A stretch of DNA of 64,000 bases from UBA11403 sp963784615. Lineage in GTDB: Bacteria > Pseudomonadota > Gammaproteobacteria > Legionellales > Legionellaceae. The position numbers and the translations under genes are program-made. This document shows, one piece after another, positions 59,940 through 64,000 of the stretch. The DNA lies in assembly GCA_963784615.1 (NCBI GenBank), contig CAWASG010000002.1:434001-498000 (forward strand), given 5' to 3'. Position 1 is the stretch's first letter. Every line of letters begins with the position of its first letter. The notes under the pieces were generated by a model, which saw only the letters and a list, made by a program, of their open reading frames with translations, ran no database searches and had not been told where the DNA came from.

Positions 59940-62780
59940 ATGCGTTCAATCAGTATCCGTGGGGCAAGAACCCATAATCTTAAAAACATTAACTTGGATA
60001 TTCCTCGCGATACCTTGACCGTGATCACAGGGCTTTCCGGTTCAGGAAAGTCCTCATTGGCGTTTGATACATTATATGCTGAAGGTCAACGTCGTTACGT
60101 CGAGTCGCTTTCAGCCTACGCGCGTCAATTTTTATCGATGATGGAAAAGCCGGATGTCGATTCGATTGAAGGCTTGTCACCCGCGATTTCAATCGAACAA
60201 AAAGCAACATCGCATAATCCCCGCTCAACCGTTGGTACCATTACAGAAATATACGATTACTTGCGTTTATTATTTGCCCGAGTTGGTGAGCCGCATTGTC
60301 CTGTGCATGGCATTAGTCTTCAAGCAAAGACCGTGAGTCAGATGGTGGATGAAGTGTTGGCGCTGCCTGAAGACAGTAAAGTCATGATTTTGGCGCCCGT
60401 TGTTCGTGGTCGTAAGGGCGAACATATTCAGTTATTTCAGCAGCTGCAGGCAAAAGGCTACGTGCGTGCACGCATAAATGGCGAGTTGTGCGAGTTAGAT
60501 GATCCACCAAAGCTGGAATTGCGTAAAAAACATATGATTGAAGTGGTGGTCGATCGCGTCAAAGTCCGTGCGGATTTGGCTCAGCGACTCAGTGAATCCT
60601 TTGAAAATGCGTTAAATCTTGCAGAAGGCGTGGCTGTTGTTGCATCGATGGACGGGAAGTTTGCAGATCAAGTATTTTCATCGAATTTCGCCTGCACTGA
60701 ATGTGGGTATAATTTACCCGAACTGGAGCCGCGTTTATTTTCATTTAATAATCCCGCAGGGGCTTGTTCTTCATGTGATGGTTTGGGCGTTGATCAGTTT
60801 TTCGATCCGGCGCGCGTTGTGCATAATCAGACACTGAGTCTGGCCGAAGGTGCAATTCGTGGCTGGGACAGACGTACAACCTACTATTTTCCCTTGCTTG
60901 AATCATTGGCTCGACATTTTAAATTCTCAGTCGACGTGCCTTTTTGTGATCTCTCACAAGCAGCACAAGATGCAGTCCTCTATGGCAGTAAGAAAGAAGA
61001 AATTGAATTCCGGTATGAAAGTCCGCGAGGTGGTTCGGTCGTTAAACACCATGCATTTGAGGGCGTGATTCCCAACATGCAACGTCGATACCATGACACC
61101 GAGTCGATGATGATGCGTGAAGAGTTGGCGAAATATTTATCCTCTCGTCCTTGCCCGGCGTGCGGTGGTGCACGGTTGCGGGAGTCTGCTCGGCATGTAT
61201 TTGTTTCAGGAAAAAACCTGCCCGAGATTTCAGCCTACTCGATAGAACAAGCTCATGATTTTTTTATCGGCCTGACATTACCTGGCGCACGTGGCGAAAT
61301 CGCCACGCGAATTAATAAAGAAATTGTTGAACGCCTGAGTTTTTTGGTCAATGTGGGATTGGATTACTTGTCGCTCTCTCGCAGTGCAGAAACCTTGTCT
61401 GGCGGTGAAGCACAACGGATCCGTCTTGCGAGCCAAATCGGTTCAGGCCTTGTCGGCGTCATGTATATTTTGGATGAGCCCTCGATAGGCCTACATCAAA
61501 GGGACAACGCACGTCTACTGAAAACATTGATCCATCTCCGTGATCTCGGCAACACCGTGATTGTGGTCGAACACGATGAAGAAGCGATTTTTGCCGCAGA
61601 TTACGTGGTGGATATTGGGCCTGGTGCGGGCATTCATGGTGGTGAAATTGTTGCCAGTGGCACGCCTAAAGATATTTTATCTAATCCAAATTCATTAACC
61701 GGGCAATATCTTTCTGGAAAACAATCGATACCTGTTCCTCTAAAGCGTGTGCCTTTTGACGCATCACGTGTAATCGAGATGAAGGGGGTGTGTTGTAATA
61801 ATCTCAAGAGCGTTAATGTTACGATTCCTTTAGGACTAATGACCTGCATAACCGGAGTATCTGGCTCGGGAAAATCGAGTTTAATCAATGACACCTTATA
61901 CCCGATAGCCGCAGCAGAGCTGAACCGTGCCAGCACGCAGCCTGTTGGGAAACTGGAGGCGATTCACGGCATCAAAGGTTGTGACAAGGTCATTGACATT
62001 GATCAAAGCCCCATTGGTCGAACACCTCGCTCCAATCCCGCAACGTACACCGGTTTATTTACCCCAATTAGAGAATTGTTTGCCGGCACACCAGAATCCC
62101 GTAGTCGCGGATACTCCGTGGGTCGCTTTAGCTTCAACGTGAAAGGTGGCCGATGTGAAACCTGTACCGGTGACGGCCTCATTAAAGTTGAAATGCATTT
62201 TCTCCCGGATATTTATGTCGCCTGTGATGCATGTAAAGGCAAGCGTTACAATCGTGAAACGCTGGAAATTGAATACAAAGGCAAGACAATCCATGACGTG
62301 CTGGATATGACCGTTGAAGATGCCCGTCAATTCTTTGATGCCATTCCGTCATTGGCGCGCAAGTGCCAAACGTTAATCGATGTAGGGCTGTCCTACATTC
62401 GGTTAGGCCAAAGCGCCACAACGCTGTCAGGTGGGGAAGCGCAACGCATCAAATTATCCCGAGAACTCTCCCGCCGCGATACCGGTAATACGTTGTATAT
62501 TCTCGATGAGCCAACAACCGGCTTGCATTTTCACGACATCAAACAGCTATTGGCTGTATTAACCCGCCTGCGGGATCACGGAAATACCATCATTATCGTC
62601 GAACATAATCTGGATGTGATTAAAACCGCCGACTGGGTGATTGATCTCGGCCCTGAAGGCGGCTGGAAAGGGGGGACAGTCCTTGCGACCGGAACACCAG
62701 AAATGATCGCAGACTGCGCCAACTCCTACACAGGTGAGTTTCTTAAGTCGCTTTTAAAACATTCGACATTATCAATTTAG
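59940..62780 (+). CDS. uvrA: Excinuclease ABC subunit A
   Basis: 946 residues. DNA-damage sensor of nucleotide excision repair. Two ABC modules: Walker A TGLSGSGKSSLAFD near the N-terminus and TGVSGSGKSSLIND in the second half; signature LSGGEAQRI occurs twice. Zinc motifs CTECGYNLPE...CSSCDG, CPACGG and CETCTGDG...CDACKG are present. No LexA-type operator seen upstream, where the orphan gene ends 19 bases before. Confidence 0.97.
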   Translation: MRSISIRGARTHNLKNINLDIPRDTLTVITGLSGSGKSSLAFDTLYAEGQRRYVESLSAYARQFLSMMEKPDVDSIEGLSPAISIEQKATSHNPRSTVGTITEIYDYLRLLFARVGEPHCPVHGISLQAKTVSQMVDEVLALPEDSKVMILAPVVRGRKGEHIQLFQQLQAKGYVRARINGELCELDDPPKLELRKKHMIEVVVDRVKVRADLAQRLSESFENALNLAEGVAVVASMDGKFADQVFSSNFACTECGYNLPELEPRLFSFNNPAGACSSCDGLGVDQFFDPARVVHNQTLSLAEGAIRGWDRRTTYYFPLLESLARHFKFSVDVPFCDLSQAAQDAVLYGSKKEEIEFRYESPRGGSVVKHHAFEGVIPNMQRRYHDTESMMMREELAKYLSSRPCPACGGARLRESARHVFVSGKNLPEISAYSIEQAHDFFIGLTLPGARGEIATRINKEIVERLSFLVNVGLDYLSLSRSAETLSGGEAQRIRLASQIGSGLVGVMYILDEPSIGLHQRDNARLLKTLIHLRDLGNTVIVVEHDEEAIFAADYVVDIGPGAGIHGGEIVASGTPKDILSNPNSLTGQYLSGKQSIPVPLKRVPFDASRVIEMKGVCCNNLKSVNVTIPLGLMTCITGVSGSGKSSLINDTLYPIAAAELNRASTQPVGKLEAIHGIKGCDKVIDIDQSPIGRTPRSNPATYTGLFTPIRELFAGTPESRSRGYSVGRFSFNVKGGRCETCTGDGLIKVEMHFLPDIYVACDACKGKRYNRETLEIEYKGKTIHDVLDMTVEDARQFFDAIPSLARKCQTLIDVGLSYIRLGQSATTLSGGEAQRIKLSRELSRRDTGNTLYILDEPTTGLHFHDIKQLLAVLTRLRDHGNTIIIVEHNLDVIKTADWVIDLGPEGGWKGGTVLATGTPEMIADCANSYTGEFLKSLLKHSTLSI

Positions 62781-62826
62781 TTGCTACACTTAAAACAGGG
62801 GTTAATTCAATAAAAGGAATATTGCC

Positions 62827-63408
62827 ATGAGTAAAATTTTGATTTGGATTTTAGTTGCTGTTGTTATTGTTGTTGTTTGGGTGATTAGTATTTACAACAG
62901 GCTCATCGCTTTAATAGAGGCTATTAACAACAATAAACGACAGATTGATATTCAGCTTGATCGACGATTTAAAGTGTTTGAGTCGTTAATTGAAGTGGTT
63001 AAAAAGTACATGGATTATGAGCAAACTACATTGAAAGATGTGGTGGCGCTGCGTAATCAAGCGCAAAGTGCAAAAGCTTCTGGCGATGAAGCATCAAGAA
63101 TGACAGCCGAAAACGGCATTTCCAAAATTGCCGCTGGTCTTAATGTGGTCTTCGAACAATACCCTGATCTGAAAGCGAATCAAAATGCGCTGCAGTTACA
63201 GGAGGAAATTGTGAATACCGAGAATAAATTGGCCTATGCCAAGCAAGCCTACAACGATGGTATTGAACAATACAACGCGATGAAAAAATCATTTTTCCAA
63301 GCGATGGTTGTGTCGTTATTTGCCTCAACACTCGACAAATCATTTGAATATTGGGGATTGCCTGAAGAGCAAGCTAAAATTCAAGAGAATTATACGGTTA
63401 AACTTTAA
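62827..63408 (+). CDS. lemA: LemA family protein
   Basis: 193 residues. One N-terminal helix (ILIWILVAVVIVVVWVISIY) is followed by the LemA helical domain (YNRLIALIEAINNNKRQIDIQLDRR, ENKLAYAKQAYNDGIEQYNAM). LemA genes are commonly paired with htpX-type proteases, as here. Confidence 0.93.
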   Translation: MSKILIWILVAVVIVVVWVISIYNRLIALIEAINNNKRQIDIQLDRRFKVFESLIEVVKKYMDYEQTTLKDVVALRNQAQSAKASGDEASRMTAENGISKIAAGLNVVFEQYPDLKANQNALQLQEEIVNTENKLAYAKQAYNDGIEQYNAMKKSFFQAMVVSLFASTLDKSFEYWGLPEEQAKIQENYTVKL

Positions 63409-63428
63409 GTTTAAGGAATTAATCGGAC

Positions 63429-63506
63429 GTAGGTTGGGTTGAGCGAGAGCGAAGCCCAACATGAAGATTTTGTTGGGCTTCGGCTTACCAGCCTCAACCC
63501 AACCTA
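63429..63506. repeat. Hybrid GTAGGTTGGG palindrome (subtype 1 left arm, subtype 2 right arm)
   Basis: The left arm has TTGAGCGAGAGCGAAGCCC; the right arm is the complement of TTGAGGCTGGTAAGCCGAAGCCC, so the middle of the stem does not pair. Left outer arm TTTAAGGAATTAATCGG overlaps the lemA end. Arm tips repeat on the right (GTGCCAACCTACGCGCC). Confidence 0.85.
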
Positions 63507-63563
63507 CGTGCCAACCTACGCGCCACCTTACGTCCAAACATGTCCAATTATTAGAGATAATCG

Positions 63564-64000
63564 ATGAACGTATCTGACTATGAAAGTTCTGCTGCTAACT
63601 GGCGAGAACAACTCCGCAAAAATGAGCGTAGAACGCGCGGGGTTATTCTCGCCTTTATTCTGTTATTTGTTTTTGTAGGTCTCGTTGTTGATACCTCATT
63701 CCTATTGTCAGCCCATCGCGGCGCGACAATCTGGCAGTGTTTGCATGCCTTGCTGACGTTCCAGAAATTCCCAATCGCGACGGTTGTCATGGCTGTGATT
63801 GCCAGTATTTCATTACTGATAACCTTCACGCTGTATGACAAGATCATGCTGTTGGGAACAGATTCTCATGAAATTACCCCTGAAACGTCGACAAGTTTGG
63901 AGGAAAAACAGCTTTATAATGTCGTCGAAGAGATGAAAGTCGCTGCGGGTTTAAAGTATATGCCGAAGGTGTTCATTATCGAAGCCGAGTATATGAATGC
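63564..64000 (+). CDS. HtpX-like M48 metalloprotease, 5' part only
   Basis: Start ATG 63564; about 145 residues lie in the window and the frame is open to the edge. Two membrane helices (about 23-42, GVILAFILLFVFVGLVVDTS, and about 68-93) are followed by LEEKQLYNVVEEMKVAAGL, then MPKVFIIEAEYMN, the lead-in to the HEXXH zinc site in this family. The catalytic motif itself lies beyond the window. Pairing with lemA supports the call. Confidence 0.85.
   Translation, partial: MNVSDYESSAANWREQLRKNERRTRGVILAFILLFVFVGLVVDTSFLLSAHRGATIWQCLHALLTFQKFPIATVVMAVIASISLLITFTLYDKIMLLGTDSHEITPETSTSLEEKQLYNVVEEMKVAAGLKYMPKVFIIEAEYMN

Overview
The window looks like chromosome of a gammaproteobacterium, most probably of the order Legionellales (Coxiellaceae or Legionellaceae side). 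The pointers are a close Com1-type DsbA-like protein, orphan gspL-gspM, a BarA/LetS-type hybrid-kinase start, a GTMGP-type outer membrane protein, and several large orphan proteins that resemble secreted effectors. This placement is inference from remembered family relationships, not from a search.

Layout. 1-1400: start of a BarA/GacS-type sensor kinase (minus). 1520-2932: gltX. 3.3-7.7 kb (minus): lepA-lepB-DUF4845-rnc operon. 8.1-10.6 kb: a large orphan protein. 10.7-13.9 kb: fdxA-yoaA/dinG-tsaB-trm112, all overlapping. 14.3-17 kb: secreted barrel and propeller proteins. 17.2-21 kb (minus): trmL, mlaA, a Pip-like protein lacking its nucleophile, and a secreted orphan. 21.1-27.4 kb: uvrD, com1-like, glyQ-glyS. 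27.6-31 kb: dinD, rsmJ, a small PA3496-like gene and an orphan. 31.1-33.6 kb (minus): metN-metI-metQ. 34-36.5 kb: SPOR lipoprotein, dgt, two tRNA-Glu and one tRNA-Ala. 36.6-40 kb: barrel protein, collagen-like protein, a truncated jelly-roll remnant, mltB. 40.1-43.9 kb: gspL-gspM-coaX and a DUF4143 ATPase. 44.2-49.5 kb: first part of the dcw cluster (mraZ-rsmH-ftsL-ftsI-murE). 49.6-52.8 kb: an acidic orphan and a Deg-type protease without a signal peptide. 53-55.9 kb (minus): TSUP permease, pdxB, dapF, and a 50-codon lptM. 56-58.6 kb: esterase, ratA, ratB, bamE, fur. 58.8-64 kb: BON protein, orphan, uvrA, lemA and the start of htpX.

The striking theme is non-coding. Almost every gap longer than about 150 bp carries a palindromic element. 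Four families look like miniature inverted-repeat elements, and three of them show duplicated target bases. A 166-bp element at 43993 and 57982 is flanked by different perfect 8-bp direct repeats. A 184-bp element at 7818 has 16-bp inverted ends and a 10-bp duplication. A 199-bp element at 14006 has a 9-bp duplication with one mismatch. A composite 147-bp element at 4989 and 57359 is flanked by 10-bp direct repeats and sits inside the lepB-rnc operon in one case. On top of these, a GTAGGTTGGGTTGAGCG palindrome family occurs about 14 times, with exchangeable arm subtypes. No transposase is encoded in the window, so the elements must be mobilised from elsewhere or be relics.

Most genes are housekeeping: translation, envelope assembly, DNA repair, cell division and iron regulation. 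The accessory layer consists of the orphan effector-like proteins, the surface proteins at 14-16 kb and 36-38 kb, and the repeats.
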